Source: [Synechococcus] sp. NIES-970
GTDB taxonomy: Bacteria > Cyanobacteriota > Cyanobacteriia > Cyanobacteriales > MRBY01
Direction of reading: 5' to 3'
DNA length: 64,000 nt
Assembly (NCBI GenBank): GCA_002356215.1
Contig: AP017959.1
Location: forward strand, 1,364,001-1,428,000
The translations under genes were made by a program, and so were the position numbers. The notes beneath the pieces were generated by a model. The model ran no database searches and was not told where the DNA came from. It saw only the letters and a program-made list of their open reading frames with translations. Shown here one piece after another: positions 46,015-56,434 of the stretch; the first letter of the stretch is position 1; each line of letters opens with the position of its first letter.

Positions 46015-48831
46015 ATGTTTAAGCAGTTATTTGGTGACCCCAACGCCCGTAAACTCAAGCGGTTCCAGCCCCTTGTAGCGGACATTAACCTTCTCGCAGA
46101 GGATTTTGAAAAACTCACCGACGACGAACTCGCCCAAAAAACGGTAGAATTTCGCGCCAAACTTGACAAAGCAAACAGCGACGAAGAAACCGAAGAAATT
46201 TTAGACGAAATTCTACCCGAAGCCTTTGCCGTTGTCCGAGAAGCTGCCAAACGCGTCTTGGGGATGCGGCACTACGATGTGCAGCTCCTTGGGGGCATCG
46301 TGCTCCACAAAGGGCAAATTGCAGAAATGCGTACCGGGGAAGGAAAAACCCTGGTGGCCACCCTCCCAGCCTATCTCAACGGCTTGACCGGAAAAGGCGT
46401 CCATGTGGTCACCGTCAACGACTACTTGGCGCGCCGGGACGCCGAATGGATGGGTCAGGTACACCGCTTTTTGGGGCTGACCGTAGGGCTGATCCAATCC
46501 ACCATGGGCCCCCAAGAAAAAATTGAGAACTATCGCTGCGACATCACCTACACTACCAACTCAGAATTGGGGTTTGACTACCTGCGGGACAACATGGCAA
46601 CCACCATCCAAGAGGTGGTACAGCGGCCCTTCAACTATTGCATCATTGACGAAGTAGACTCAATCCTCGTTGATGAAGCGAGAACTCCCTTGATTATTTC
46701 TGGCCAGATCGAGCGGCCCATGGAAAAGTATCTCCAGGCGGCTGCTATCGCCCAGCAGTTAGTGCCCCAGGTGGAAGAAGACGGCCCCGGAGATTATGAA
46801 GTAGACGAAAAAGCCCGTAACGTTTTGATGACGGACGAAGGGTTTGTAAAGGTAGAAAAATTGTTGGGGGTACAGGATCTCTACGATGAAGAAAACCCCT
46901 GGGCGCACTATATTTCCAATGCGATTAAGGCAAAAGAGTTGTTTAAAAAAGATGTGAACTACATTGTCCGGGGGGATGAAGTGGTGATCGTCGATGAGTT
47001 CACGGGGCGGATTATGCCAGGCCGTCGCTGGAGTGATGGTCTCCACCAGGCGATCGAGGCTCAAGAAGGGGTAACAATCCAGAAGGAAACCCAGACCTTA
47101 GCAAATATCACTTACCAGAATTTCTTCTTGCTCTATCCGAAGCTGTCGGGCATGACGGGGACAGCAAAAACCGAAGAAACAGAATTTGAGAAAGTCTATA
47201 ACCTCGAAGTGACGATTATCCCCACTAATCGCCCCCCCAAACGGCAGGATTTGCCCGATGTGGTCTACAAAAATGAAAAGGCAAAATGGCGGGCGATCGC
47301 CGAAGAATGTGCCCACATCCACCAGATAGGGCGCCCGGTGCTGGTTGGCACCACCAGTGTCGAAAAATCTGAGGTGATTTCAGCCTACCTCCACGAAATG
47401 GGCATTCCCCATAACCTCCTCAATGCCCGTCCTGAAAATGTCGAAAAGGAATCGGAAATCGTTGCCCAGGCTGGTCGAAAAGGGGCCGTAACCATTGCCA
47501 CCAACATGGCTGGTCGTGGTACAGACATCATCCTTGGCGGCAACTCAGAATATATGGCCCGTCTAAAAATGCGGGAATATTTTATGCCCCAGATCGTCAA
47601 ACCCGAAGATGAGGTTAATTTTGCGATCGCCGGCAGTGGCAAAAGTAGTGGCGGCCAGGGCTTTGGCCCCGGCGCCAAGCTCAAGAAGAAAACCTGGAAA
47701 ACCAGCCTCGATGTTTACCCCACAGAACTGCCCCCAGACATTGAGCAGGAATTAAAAGCGGCCGTAAAGTTTGCGGTAGATCAGTATGGTGCCCAGAGTT
47801 TGACAGAACTGGAAGCAGAGGACAAATTGGCGATCGCCTCGGAAAATGCCCCCACCGCCGACCCCGTGATCCAAAAGCTACGCAATGTGTACCATGCCAT
47901 CGAAAAGACCTATCACGCCCTCACCAGCGTTGAGCATGAAGAAGTCATCCAGAGTGGTGGCCTCCATGTCATCGGCACAGAGCGCCACGAATCTCGTCGG
48001 ATTGATAACCAGCTGCGGGGCCGGGCCGGCCGCCAGGGTGACCCCGGTTCGACGCGGTTTTTCCTCAGTCTCGAAGATAATTTACTCCGGATTTTCGGGG
48101 GCGATCGCGTCGCTGGCCTGATGAATGCCTTCCGGGTCGAAGAAGATATGCCCATCGAATCGGGGATGCTTACCAAGTCCCTCGAAGGCGCCCAGAAAAA
48201 AGTCGAAACCTTTTACTACGATGCCCGGAAACAGGTATTCGAGTATGACGAAGTGATGAATAACCAACGGCGCGCCATCTATGCCGAGCGGCGGCGGGTC
48301 CTGGAGGGTCAAGACCTCAAGGAGCAGGTGATCCAATATGCCGAAAAAACCATGAGTGAAATCGTCGACGCCTATATTAATCCGGAACTCCCCCCCGAAG
48401 AATGGAAACTCGACAAATTGCTCGATAAGGCAAAAGAATTTATCTACCTCCTTGAAGACCTCACCCCCAAAGACATCGGTGATATGACCGTGCCGGAAAT
48501 TAAAACATTCCTCCACGAAGAAGTGCGCAAAGCCTATGACCTCAAGGAAGCCCAGGTCGAAAAAAGCCAAGCCGGTCTCATGCGTCAGGCGGAGCGATTC
48601 TTTATCCTCCAACAAATTGATACCCTCTGGCGGGAACACCTCCAGGCGATCGACTCCCTGCGGGAATCCGTTGGGCTGCGGGGCTATGGCCAAAAGGATC
48701 CCCTGATTGAATATAAGCAAGAAGGTTATGAAATGTTCTTGGAAATGATGATCGACATTCGCCGGAATGTGGTTTATTCACTGTTCCAATTCCAACCCCA
48801 ACGGCAACCCCAGCAACCCCAAGCGGTATAG
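46015..48831 (+). CDS. secA: Preprotein translocase ATPase SecA
   Basis: A 938-residue motor for Sec export across plasma and thylakoid membranes. Visible: [19 protein letters not shown] (Walker A), [39 protein letters not shown] (Walker B), [14 protein letters not shown] and [20 protein letters not shown], the scaffold helix and C-terminal [15 protein letters not shown]-like [20 protein letters not shown]. The extreme C-terminus ends in a Gln/Pro-rich stretch with no zinc-binding Cys motif, as usual for cyanobacterial SecA. Strong terminator just downstream. Confidence 0.97.
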   Translation: MFKQLFGDPNARKLKRFQPLVADINLLAEDFEKLTDDELAQKTVEFRAKLDKANSDEETEEILDEILPEAFAVVREAAKRVLGMRHYDVQLLGGIVLHKGQIAEMRTGEGKTLVATLPAYLNGLTGKGVHVVTVNDYLARRDAEWMGQVHRFLGLTVGLIQSTMGPQEKIENYRCDITYTTNSELGFDYLRDNMATTIQEVVQRPFNYCIIDEVDSILVDEARTPLIISGQIERPMEKYLQAAAIAQQLVPQVEEDGPGDYEVDEKARNVLMTDEGFVKVEKLLGVQDLYDEENPWAHYISNAIKAKELFKKDVNYIVRGDEVVIVDEFTGRIMPGRRWSDGLHQAIEAQEGVTIQKETQTLANITYQNFFLLYPKLSGMTGTAKTEETEFEKVYNLEVTIIPTNRPPKRQDLPDVVYKNEKAKWRAIAEECAHIHQIGRPVLVGTTSVEKSEVISAYLHEMGIPHNLLNARPENVEKESEIVAQAGRKGAVTIATNMAGRGTDIILGGNSEYMARLKMREYFMPQIVKPEDEVNFAIAGSGKSSGGQGFGPGAKLKKKTWKTSLDVYPTELPPDIEQELKAAVKFAVDQYGAQSLTELEAEDKLAIASENAPTADPVIQKLRNVYHAIEKTYHALTSVEHEEVIQSGGLHVIGTERHESRRIDNQLRGRAGRQGDPGSTRFFLSLEDNLLRIFGGDRVAGLMNAFRVEEDMPIESGMLTKSLEGAQKKVETFYYDARKQVFEYDEVMNNQRRAIYAERRRVLEGQDLKEQVIQYAEKTMSEIVDAYINPELPPEEWKLDKLLDKAKEFIYLLEDLTPKDIGDMTVPEIKTFLHEEVRKAYDLKEAQVEKSQAGLMRQAERFFILQQIDTLWREHLQAIDSLRESVGLRGYGQKDPLIEYKQEGYEMFLEMMIDIRRNVVYSLFQFQPQRQPQQPQAV

Positions 48832-48846
48832 GTAGCTTCAATCGAG

Positions 48847-48870
48847 AATCCCCCCATCGTGGGGGATTTT
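48847..48870 (+). terminator. Terminator after secA
   Basis: AATCCCCC (from 48847) pairs with GGGGGATT (48861-48868), followed by TTGGGTTTT. Compact GC-rich hairpin 15 bases past the stop codon. Confidence 0.8.
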
Positions 48871-49021
48871 GGGTTTTAAATCTATGGTCAAAATTTGCAC
48901 AAGCTTGAGAACTTCTCCCCTTTGAATTTTCCTGGGTAAGGGGGGCTTAAACCTCGCCATTTTCCTTGAGGGTACGGGAGTAACTATCGAGCTAATCTGT
49001 ACTGAAGCAGTGCCCGAGACG

Positions 49022-49333
49022 ATGTTAGAATTTTCGCAATTTGAGGCAGGTTATATCCTTTCCCAAAAGGAATTAGAACAGGCTGTGGGCTATCGACAAC
49101 GGGATTATCCAGAAGCTTTTGAGCAATTTTTAGCGGATGTCTATGGCCTTGTTGTTGCAGCCCTAGAAGAAATTTTGCCCCATCTCAGGGTTTATCCGGC
49201 CCTAGATTTTTATGGATTAATTATTCTCGATCCCAGTCAGATGACCCCAGAAGAAATGAAACTGTATCACGATCGCCGTGATCGTCTTCTACGGGTACAG
49301 GTACGCCAAGAGATGCGCCGCTCAGAACTGTGA
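49022..49333 (+). CDS. Hypothetical protein
   Basis: A 103-residue acidic protein, helix-rich in appearance (QFEAGYILSQKELEQAVGYR, then EAFEQFLADVYGLVVAALEE). It ends with a charged RRDRLLRVQVRQEMRRSEL segment. An in-frame GTG lies 12 bases upstream at 49010. I do not recognise a family. Convergent with the hybrid kinase gene, only 12 bases between stops. Confidence 0.6.
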   Translation: MLEFSQFEAGYILSQKELEQAVGYRQRDYPEAFEQFLADVYGLVVAALEEILPHLRVYPALDFYGLIILDPSQMTPEEMKLYHDRRDRLLRVQVRQEMRRSEL

Positions 49334-49345
49334 GTCAATTTTGAT

Positions 49346-52300
49346 TTAGGATTCGAAGTAATGGTTGATAAACTGGGTGACTTCTTCAAAGTAGTCATGG
49401 ATGTTCCCCATGAGGCGTTCAAGGGTGACATAGTTTTGCTCGGGTATGGCTAATTCAATGGCGGTGCACCATTCCGGAATTTTGCGGATACTGACGCTAC
49501 TGGTAGCCCCCTTGAGGCGGTGGGCTTCGTAGGAAATTTGTTGGGGATCTTTGCCGGCGATCGCCCCCCGGAGGGCCTCAATATAGCCAGGGGCAAAGGT
49601 CATAAATTGCTTGAACATCTCCCGATAAAAACGGGGGTTATCCCCATATAGCTGGGTAAGTCGTGGCAAATTAATCGGGAGATCAGCCTCCCCTGGTGCT
49701 GGGACGATCGCCCCGGCCAAAACTTTAGGGGCCACTTGTTTGAGGGGAGAAATTGGGCGGCGGTGGGGTAATTTTTGGAGGCATTGGTCAATCACTTGGT
49801 GGAGGGTGTCAAGGCTAATCGGTTTTGCGATGTAACCATCCATCCCCGCAGCTAAACATTTCTCGCGATCGCCTTTCATGGCATTGGCAGTCATGGCAAT
49901 AATCAACTGATGTGCGTCCCCTTGCTCCTGGTCACGGATCACTTTCGTGGTGCTGTAGCCGTCTAGTTCTGGCATTAAGCAATCCATCAAAACCAAGTCA
50001 TAGGTCTTGTGTCGGAGTTGATCGAGGGCTTCGCGACCGTTGTTGACACAATCAACATCCCGGAAACCCATCAGATCGAGTTGATTGAGCACAACCGTTT
50101 GATTAATCGGTGTATCTTCTACCACCAAAATGCTGATTTCTGGCGATCGCTGAACCTCCGTATCCAAAATCTCAGTCAAGGTCAACTCAACCTCAGAGGT
50201 GGGATTGGTAGTGACCGGAGCTTGCAAGCAAGCCAACAACGCTTTCTGTTGAATCGGCTTCAGGAGATAGCGAATACCTTGGTTTTGAATCCAGTTTTTG
50301 AGCCGCGTATAGTCCACCGCCGATACCAGGAGAACGAGATTGTCCCGGGGTAACAAACCTTTTACTTTCTCTAAAACCGCTTCAATACCCGTCTGGTTCC
50401 CCAAAATTGGCAATGCCAGTAAAATTAAATCGATGCTGACCGCCTGTTCGAGGGCCAAAATCCCCCCCATAAAATCCCCATGGGCAATTACGCTAACACC
50501 ACAATGGCTGAGATACCCTTGGGTCGCCTGGAGTGATAGGGGGTGAGAATCGATGAGTAAAACGCGGTAGGGAGCTAATTGGGGCAGGGGTGGCGGTGCT
50601 TCTAGTCGGGAAAAACAGGCTGTAAACCAAAAGGTTGAGCCTTCGCCAGGGGCACTGTCTAGGCCGATTGATCCCCCCATGAGGCTGACTAGATGTTGGG
50701 CGATCGCCAACCCCAACCCCGTGCCACCATACTGCCGGGTGGTCGAAGGATCGACTTGGGAAAAGGAGCGAAATAATTTTTCTTGATCCGCCTGATCGAT
50801 GCCAATGCCCGTATCTTTAACTTCAAATCTCACCAAGACCGACGTTTCGTGGTCAACCACAGGGAAAACCCGAATCGTTACGGAGCCTTGGTGGGTGAAT
50901 TTGATTCCGTTACCGACTAAATTTGTCAAAATTTGTCGGAGCCGCACAGGATCCCCCTGGAGAGTCCCCCGGAGCCCTGGATCAATGTTGGTGATCACCT
51001 CGACTTGTTTGGTTTGGGCTTGGAACGCCAACAGCTCTGCCACCGATTCCACACAATCAACGACATCTAAGGCGATCGATTCGAGGCGCATTTCCCCCGC
51101 TTCTAGTTTCGAGAAATCCAAAATGTCGTTAATGAGATAAAGCAGATGATTGGCGCTCTGGGTCAGGGTTTTGATGAAGTCTTGCTGCTGGGAATTGAGG
51201 TGAGTTGTCTGTAACAACTCAGCGATGCCCAAGATGCCATTCATGGGGGTACGGATTTCATGGCTCATATTGGCCAAAAACCGTGATTTGAGGCGAGAAG
51301 CGGCAAGGGCAGCTTCGCGACCTTCTACCAAATCATTAATATTTTGGGTGACGATCACGACGCCCCCCACTTGATTCTCTTGGTAGTACCAGGGCTGGAT
51401 TGTCCATTTGAGATATTGCTTCGTTCCATCACCCTGGATATAAACGTCCTCGTCGCAGCTTATCACCTGACCCCCTAAGGCTTGCTGGAGATTGGCTTGG
51501 TGTTTTTGGGTGAACTGCGGAAAAACTTGTAGATGCGATCGCCCGAGTAGGGATTCTACCTGTAGGTGATAATCCACAAGCCATTGATGACTATGGGCGA
51601 CATAACACAAATGTTCATCCAGCATCGCCACCGCCACAGGCATATTACGAATGAGTTGTCGGAGTTGACGTCGCTCCTGCTCCAGAGCTTGGCTGGCAAG
51701 CTTTCGGTCTGTCACTTCGATCATTACCCCTTCGAGACGCACGAGGGTATCATCGTGATCAAAAATGCCCCGGCCCTGTTCAAAAACCCAACAAATACTT
51801 TGATCTCGGCGAATCAGGCGATATTCATCGGTGAAAGTGGGCTGTGCTGGGGTAATACTTTTGAGGCTAGCGAGGGTGCGATCATGGTCTTCTGGATGGA
51901 TAATCGCCCCAAAGGGACGGATCTGATTATTGAGGAAATCCGTCGCCAGGTAACCTGTAATCGCTTCAATGCCGTTGGAGAGAAATTCCATTGTCCATTG
52001 TTCGTCTGGCAAGCAACGGTACACTGCCCCAGGAATATTCAGTACCAAACTGCGGTAACGGGCTTCACTACTGCGGAGGGCATCTTCGGTGAGGCGGAGA
52101 CGCTCAATGCGAGTTTTGAGGGTCTGGTTGACGGTTTTGAGGGCAATGGTTCGTTCGGCAACCTTTTCTTCAAGCTGATTGTTAATTGCTTCGAGTTGAT
52201 TGTTAGCATGGGCCAATTCGTCTAAAGCGCGTTTGCGTTCGATTTCGGCGGCGGCCCGGGCGGCAAAAATCGTGATTAACTTAGTGGTTTGTTCCTGATT

Positions 52301-53062
52301 GATGGCAGCTTGGTCATAGTGGATCTGGAGGCAACCGATACTGCGGGCTTCACGGTCACGAATCGGGAATTTGAGGGCTTGGCTTGTGATCGCCTCCTGG
52401 GGAAGAGAACCTTGGGGGGCCGCAAACTGAGGATTTTCCCAGGTCGCTAAGATTTGCCGAGTATCGGGGGGAGAGCTCAGGATTTCACTAATCTCTACTT
52501 GGCGGACATTGAGGGCGATCGCCAAATTCTCCACAAAGGCTGCAAAAAAATCTCGTCCAGTGACGGCGGCCGTACCTTCGAGGATGCGACTGAGAATGCT
52601 TTCTGCCTTTTTGCGCTCTTGAATTTCCACCTGGAGCTGCTGGTTGATTAAGGCCAGCTCCTCCGGACTCTTGAGGGCCAAAAATTTTGGCAAGAGAGTG
52701 TAAAGTTCAACGGCGGTATAACAAGAAACAAGGGCGGTAAAACTACGTTCAAAACCATCGATCCAATAAATCGGAAACCAGAGGGTCACCATATCCAAGA
52801 GGTGACCGACGCCACAGGCGGTGATGAAAGCACTAAACAGCAAAAATACCCGGGAAAAAGGCATATTTTGCCGTTTTCTGACAAAATATACCAGCATAAT
52901 TGGAATCGAAAAATAGGCGATCGCCGTCAGAGCATTAGCCACCAGGTGGAGACCGACCAGGGGAGTTTGCCAAAGATAGCAGTTGCCATGGGGCATATAC
53001 ATGCGTCCGCTTAGAAACGCCTGTAGGCTATCCCAGGTTAAAGAAAAAGATGAATTCACCAT
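49346..53062 (-). CDS. Hybrid sensor histidine kinase with ethylene-receptor-like N-terminus
   Basis: A 1238-residue multidomain phosphorelay protein. Order: ETR1-type three-helix membrane domain (about 20-125; Asn43, Tyr50, Ile80, Cys83, His87), coiled coil, GAF (about 155-275, no bilin cysteine), coiled coil, two PAS domains (about 330-455 and 465-575), HisKA with ANMSHEIRTPMNG, HATPase with NGIKFTHQG, DTGIGI and GTGLGLAIAQHLV, a first receiver with Ala883 in place of Asp (LILLALPI), a second intact receiver (VLMDCLMPELDG) and an Hpt domain (EAHRLKGATSS). The N-terminus resembles the cyanobacterial ethylene-binding receptors; ligand and output are unknown here. Start ATG at 53062. Confidence 0.9.
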   Translation of the reverse strand: MVNSSFSLTWDSLQAFLSGRMYMPHGNCYLWQTPLVGLHLVANALTAIAYFSIPIMLVYFVRKRQNMPFSRVFLLFSAFITACGVGHLLDMVTLWFPIYWIDGFERSFTALVSCYTAVELYTLLPKFLALKSPEELALINQQLQVEIQERKKAESILSRILEGTAAVTGRDFFAAFVENLAIALNVRQVEISEILSSPPDTRQILATWENPQFAAPQGSLPQEAITSQALKFPIRDREARSIGCLQIHYDQAAINQEQTTKLITIFAARAAAEIERKRALDELAHANNQLEAINNQLEEKVAERTIALKTVNQTLKTRIERLRLTEDALRSSEARYRSLVLNIPGAVYRCLPDEQWTMEFLSNGIEAITGYLATDFLNNQIRPFGAIIHPEDHDRTLASLKSITPAQPTFTDEYRLIRRDQSICWVFEQGRGIFDHDDTLVRLEGVMIEVTDRKLASQALEQERRQLRQLIRNMPVAVAMLDEHLCYVAHSHQWLVDYHLQVESLLGRSHLQVFPQFTQKHQANLQQALGGQVISCDEDVYIQGDGTKQYLKWTIQPWYYQENQVGGVVIVTQNINDLVEGREAALAASRLKSRFLANMSHEIRTPMNGILGIAELLQTTHLNSQQQDFIKTLTQSANHLLYLINDILDFSKLEAGEMRLESIALDVVDCVESVAELLAFQAQTKQVEVITNIDPGLRGTLQGDPVRLRQILTNLVGNGIKFTHQGSVTIRVFPVVDHETSVLVRFEVKDTGIGIDQADQEKLFRSFSQVDPSTTRQYGGTGLGLAIAQHLVSLMGGSIGLDSAPGEGSTFWFTACFSRLEAPPPLPQLAPYRVLLIDSHPLSLQATQGYLSHCGVSVIAHGDFMGGILALEQAVSIDLILLALPILGNQTGIEAVLEKVKGLLPRDNLVLLVSAVDYTRLKNWIQNQGIRYLLKPIQQKALLACLQAPVTTNPTSEVELTLTEILDTEVQRSPEISILVVEDTPINQTVVLNQLDLMGFRDVDCVNNGREALDQLRHKTYDLVLMDCLMPELDGYSTTKVIRDQEQGDAHQLIIAMTANAMKGDREKCLAAGMDGYIAKPISLDTLHQVIDQCLQKLPHRRPISPLKQVAPKVLAGAIVPAPGEADLPINLPRLTQLYGDNPRFYREMFKQFMTFAPGYIEALRGAIAGKDPQQISYEAHRLKGATSSVSIRKIPEWCTAIELAIPEQNYVTLERLMGNIHDYFEEVTQFINHYFES

Positions 53063-53542
53063 ACATCGCCCTCTGTTTTTTTTCGGTCGAACTGCCCTGG
53101 AATTACACCCTAATAAAGAGGTGGAATTATTTTTTCAGCACTGATTTATCCGTAGCAAAAATTGTAGCAGCCTGCCCTAATTTTCACAGAAGCAATGCCT
53201 TAAAGAATAATTAAAAACCACCAATTAAAACTATTTTTAAGTGGTAAAGAAAAGGACAACTGGCTTTTAAAAAAGCGAGCCCTATCCCCCTCTAGTCTTG
53301 AAAAAAATACAACTTGAGACCTCTATGGCCCACAGTGGTAAGCCTGGAGCATTTCCCCTTAGGTACTAGATTAATTTTCTTCGTAAAAATTCAGCGATGA
53401 TCTCAATCACTATTAACTTCATTAATTTCTTTTTTAGGAGGGGAACTTTAGTTGACATTTGTCGTCAAATATACGGTTTTTTTTTGAAATCTCCAAATGC
53501 TTGGTAGCTTTCAATCTCCTTGAAACTAAAATCTCTAAAATT
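53063..53542. other. 480-base intergenic region upstream of the beta-lactamase-like gene
   Basis: AT-rich gap between divergent genes, holding both promoters. It includes AGGAGGGG at 53436-53443, TTG codons at 53452 and 53459, a T9 run at 53477-53485, and an 18-codon frame from 53452. None is convincing as a gene. No terminator or RNA gene seen. Confidence 0.4.
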
Positions 53543-54862
53543 ATGGCGCGATCGCCAAATACTTCAGGCATAATGGGGAAAATTCATTTTTCCAGATCGA
53601 AGCAGGAGTCATCCGTGGTTGGTAAGTCCCGTCGTCCCAAACGCAGAAAAACCCAAACCTCACCATCCCTGAGCGCTGCGACTCATCCTAAAGTGATCGC
53701 CCTAGACAGTCGCTATCGGCAAGGTGAACGCCCTGGTACCACTGCCACCCTCACCCCACCAGCCCCTCCCCGGCGGGCCACCACTGCAAAACGGCGTACC
53801 CCACGAACTGCGCGTCAATTTCGCCTCAAGCTTCCTCGACCAATTTTGTACCCCCTGCGGTTACTCATCGTTGGGGCAGGAATTAGTGTCTGCATTGGGA
53901 CAGTGTTGACAGCCGCAAATTTTCGCACAGCGCCCTTAGCAGATCTGCCTGAAGCAGCTTCGGGTACAGAGCAACGCCTCAATCCAGAGCTTCCCCCAGC
54001 TACACCTGAAGCGCTCCCCCTGGCTACCCCCTTGACCCAGTTAGCCGCAACTACCCAGGCGGCGATCGCCAGCGAACCAACCCTAGACGCTTCGCTGTTG
54101 TTTGTAGACCTCGACACGGGGGAATACCTCGATGTGGCTGGCGATCGCGCCCTGTCCGCTGCCAGCACAATCAAAATTCCGATCCTTGTGGCTTTCCTTG
54201 AAGCCGTAGACAAAGGGGAAGTTAACCTTGATGACACCCTCACCATGACCCAAGAAGTGATTGGCGGCGGATCCGGCGGCATGCAGTATAAAACCCCGGG
54301 CTCGACTTATTCAGCCCTATACACCGCGACGGAAATGAGTGTTAACAGTGATAACACCGCCACTAATATGATCATCGAGGTGCTGGGAGGCAATACGGCT
54401 CTCAATGCTAAATTTCAACAGTGGGGCATGGCCCAAACCCAGGTAAATAACCCTCTGCCAGACCTTGAGGGAACCAATCTCACCAGTGCCAAGGATTTAG
54501 CGCACCTCTTAGCCCGCATTAACCAAGGGGAAATCTTATCTATGCGATCGCGCGATCGCCTATTCCGCATCATGGGAGCCACGAGCAACGACCGACTCTT
54601 GCCCCAGAGCCTCGGTCAAGGGGCCGACATTGTCCACAAGACGGGCGATATCGGCACGATTATCGGCGACGCAGGCATTATTGACCTGCCCAACGGCAAA
54701 CGTTATGTAGCCGCTATTTTTGTTGAACGCCCCTACAATGACCCCAAAGGCCGGGAACTGCTCCACAAAATTAGCCGCCAGTTCTACGACCACATGGAAA
54801 AAGTCACACCTGAGCCGATCATTGCCGAGCCGCCCCCAGAAACAGAAGCCCCCACCCAGTAG
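53543..54862 (+). CDS. Beta-lactamase-fold serine hydrolase
   Basis: A 439-residue protein with a basic N-terminus (KSRRPKRRKT), a membrane segment (LRLLIVGAGISVCIGTVL) near residue 115, a proline-rich linker and a C-terminal hydrolase domain (about 180-420). The active-site set is SAASTIK (SxxK), NSDNTA (SDN) and HKTGDIG (KTG), so the fold is that of class A beta-lactamases and D,D-peptidases. The class A general-base ExxLN motif is not clearly present, so penicillin hydrolysis should not be assumed; a cell-wall role is equally possible. Open frame continues upstream to TTG 53459; ATG 53543 chosen. Confidence 0.82.
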   Translation: MARSPNTSGIMGKIHFSRSKQESSVVGKSRRPKRRKTQTSPSLSAATHPKVIALDSRYRQGERPGTTATLTPPAPPRRATTAKRRTPRTARQFRLKLPRPILYPLRLLIVGAGISVCIGTVLTAANFRTAPLADLPEAASGTEQRLNPELPPATPEALPLATPLTQLAATTQAAIASEPTLDASLLFVDLDTGEYLDVAGDRALSAASTIKIPILVAFLEAVDKGEVNLDDTLTMTQEVIGGGSGGMQYKTPGSTYSALYTATEMSVNSDNTATNMIIEVLGGNTALNAKFQQWGMAQTQVNNPLPDLEGTNLTSAKDLAHLLARINQGEILSMRSRDRLFRIMGATSNDRLLPQSLGQGADIVHKTGDIGTIIGDAGIIDLPNGKRYVAAIFVERPYNDPKGRELLHKISRQFYDHMEKVTPEPIIAEPPPETEAPTQ

Positions 54863-54888
54863 ATAGGGGTAGAGCTTGGCCCCTGGGC

Positions 54889-56076
54889 TTAGTTACGAAT
54901 TTGGACTGGCATAATTAAATAGGTCATCTGGATTGGGCCGAGGGGCGTAAAGATCACCGGTTGATTGTTCTCGTTCAACTGCATTTTAATTTCGTTACTG
55001 GGTAAGGCCTTAAGGCCATCAATCAGATAACGCACATTAAAGGCAATCTCAAGGTCAGCCCCTGAAATCTGTGCTGGAAGCGCCTCTTCACCACTTCCTA
55101 CATCCTGGGCTTCAACGGCGAGGTGGAGCTTTTGATCGGCGCTGTTGAGGCGGAATTTCACAATATTGTTTTTCTGATCGGCCAGCACCGCTACCCGCTC
55201 AATACTACTAATGAGCGATCGCCGCTCCAGGGTCACATCCCGGCTAAATTGTCGGGGGATGAGCTGATGGTAGGCCGGATAAGCCCCCTCTAATTTGCGA
55301 CTGGTCAAGCGCTGGTGATTTACCTCAAAGATCACTTGGCTGTCATCTAAGTGCAGGGCAATCAAATCACTTTCATTGGCGGTAGTCAACATCCGCTCCA
55401 GTTCCCGCAGCGCCCGAGCCGGGATTGTCAAAGCAAAATCTTCTAGGGTCGGCGCGGGCAACTTACTCGGTTCGGCCTCCGTATTCGTTTCTGGATTTGC
55501 CTGGTCACTGGTTTCCACAAGGGCTAAACGGTGACCATCAGTGGCGGCGAATTCGAGGCAATCTTGGCGATGGGTAACATGCACTCCGGTTAAGACCTGT
55601 TTTGTTTCATCGGGGCTGGCCGCAAAAAGCACTCCCCCAAGACCCTCGCTTAAGGCGATCGCCGGGAGCATCAGCTTTTTGCCATCCTGAATTGTTGGTA
55701 ATTCCGGAAATTCCTCTGCCCCCATACCTCGGATCTGAAAACGCCCCGTTGCCGCCGTGAGAGTTGCTTGGGCATCCCCCTGGGCGAGAGAGTCAAGCGG
55801 GCAGCTCAAGGTCACTTCCCCTTCCGGTAGGCGAGAAACAATATCATTGAGCAGTTTAGCTGGCAGGGTTAAAGTCCCCCCTTCAATGACCTGGGCCGGG
55901 AAACTGGTACGAATTCCGAGGCTGAGATCAAAGGCAGTCAGTTGAATTTGATGACGGCTTGCATCCGCAGTCAACAGCACATTTCCCAAAATGGGATGGG
56001 TGGGCCGCGAAGGAACCGCCCGACCCACGAGGGAGAGTTGGCTATTTAAATCACTTTGACTGCAAATAAACTTCAT
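54889..56076 (-). CDS. dnaN: DNA polymerase III beta subunit (sliding clamp)
   Basis: A 395-residue processivity clamp with three repeated domains. Marks include MKFICSQSDLNSQLSLVGRA at the start, GVLFAASPDETKQVLTGVHV and FAATDGHRLALVE in domain 2, and the C-terminal YLIDGLKAL and LGPIQMTYLIMPVQ. The long frame upstream to 56238 is not needed; the ATG at 56076 gives the standard N-terminus. dnaN is unlinked to dnaA and gyrB here, as in many cyanobacteria. Confidence 0.95.
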   Translation of the reverse strand: MKFICSQSDLNSQLSLVGRAVPSRPTHPILGNVLLTADASRHQIQLTAFDLSLGIRTSFPAQVIEGGTLTLPAKLLNDIVSRLPEGEVTLSCPLDSLAQGDAQATLTAATGRFQIRGMGAEEFPELPTIQDGKKLMLPAIALSEGLGGVLFAASPDETKQVLTGVHVTHRQDCLEFAATDGHRLALVETSDQANPETNTEAEPSKLPAPTLEDFALTIPARALRELERMLTTANESDLIALHLDDSQVIFEVNHQRLTSRKLEGAYPAYHQLIPRQFSRDVTLERRSLISSIERVAVLADQKNNIVKFRLNSADQKLHLAVEAQDVGSGEEALPAQISGADLEIAFNVRYLIDGLKALPSNEIKMQLNENNQPVIFTPLGPIQMTYLIMPVQIRN

Positions 56077-56434
56077 GGCTTTTTCTGGAGATCTCCAAGC
56101 AGAGCAGATAGATTCTACTACAACATTCCGAGCCCGATAGGATTTTTTTATGGCCTGGAAGGGAGTGATACCCGATCCAAGACAAACTGATTCGCCAGGT
56201 TTCCTACGGTACAATGGGCAATAGTAGGGAACCTCCATTCTTTAGACATAAGCCTACACTCATCTCCAGCGGTGAAAACCCATTCACTCCTAGGAAAAGT
56301 AAGGCCTTTTTTCCATCCCTGCACCAGTCATTGATGTTGTGTTTTTGTGTGCTAATCCCCAGGGCAAGCGCTGCAACATTCGTCACTGGTAATCTCCAAC
56401 TCAGTTCAAAGATAGCAAGATAAAACGAGGATTC
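56077..56434. other. 358-base gap between dnaN and CP12
   Basis: Divergent promoters for dnaN and CP12 must lie here. An open frame at 56214-56423 exists but has no family look and no ribosome binding site. I see nothing else definite. Confidence 0.4.

Noticed and set aside
48082-48720. 212-codon frame antisense to secA
   Set aside because: A mirror of secA codon use; no ribosome site, no recognisable domain.
52250-52620. GAF domain of the hybrid kinase as a bilin-binding (cyanobacteriochrome) domain
   Set aside because: No conserved chromophore cysteine-histidine motif is present, unlike the related cyanobacterial ethylene/UV receptor.
56214-56423. 69-codon frame in the dnaN-CP12 gap
   Set aside because: No ribosome binding site, atypical composition and no recognisable features; more likely promoter DNA.
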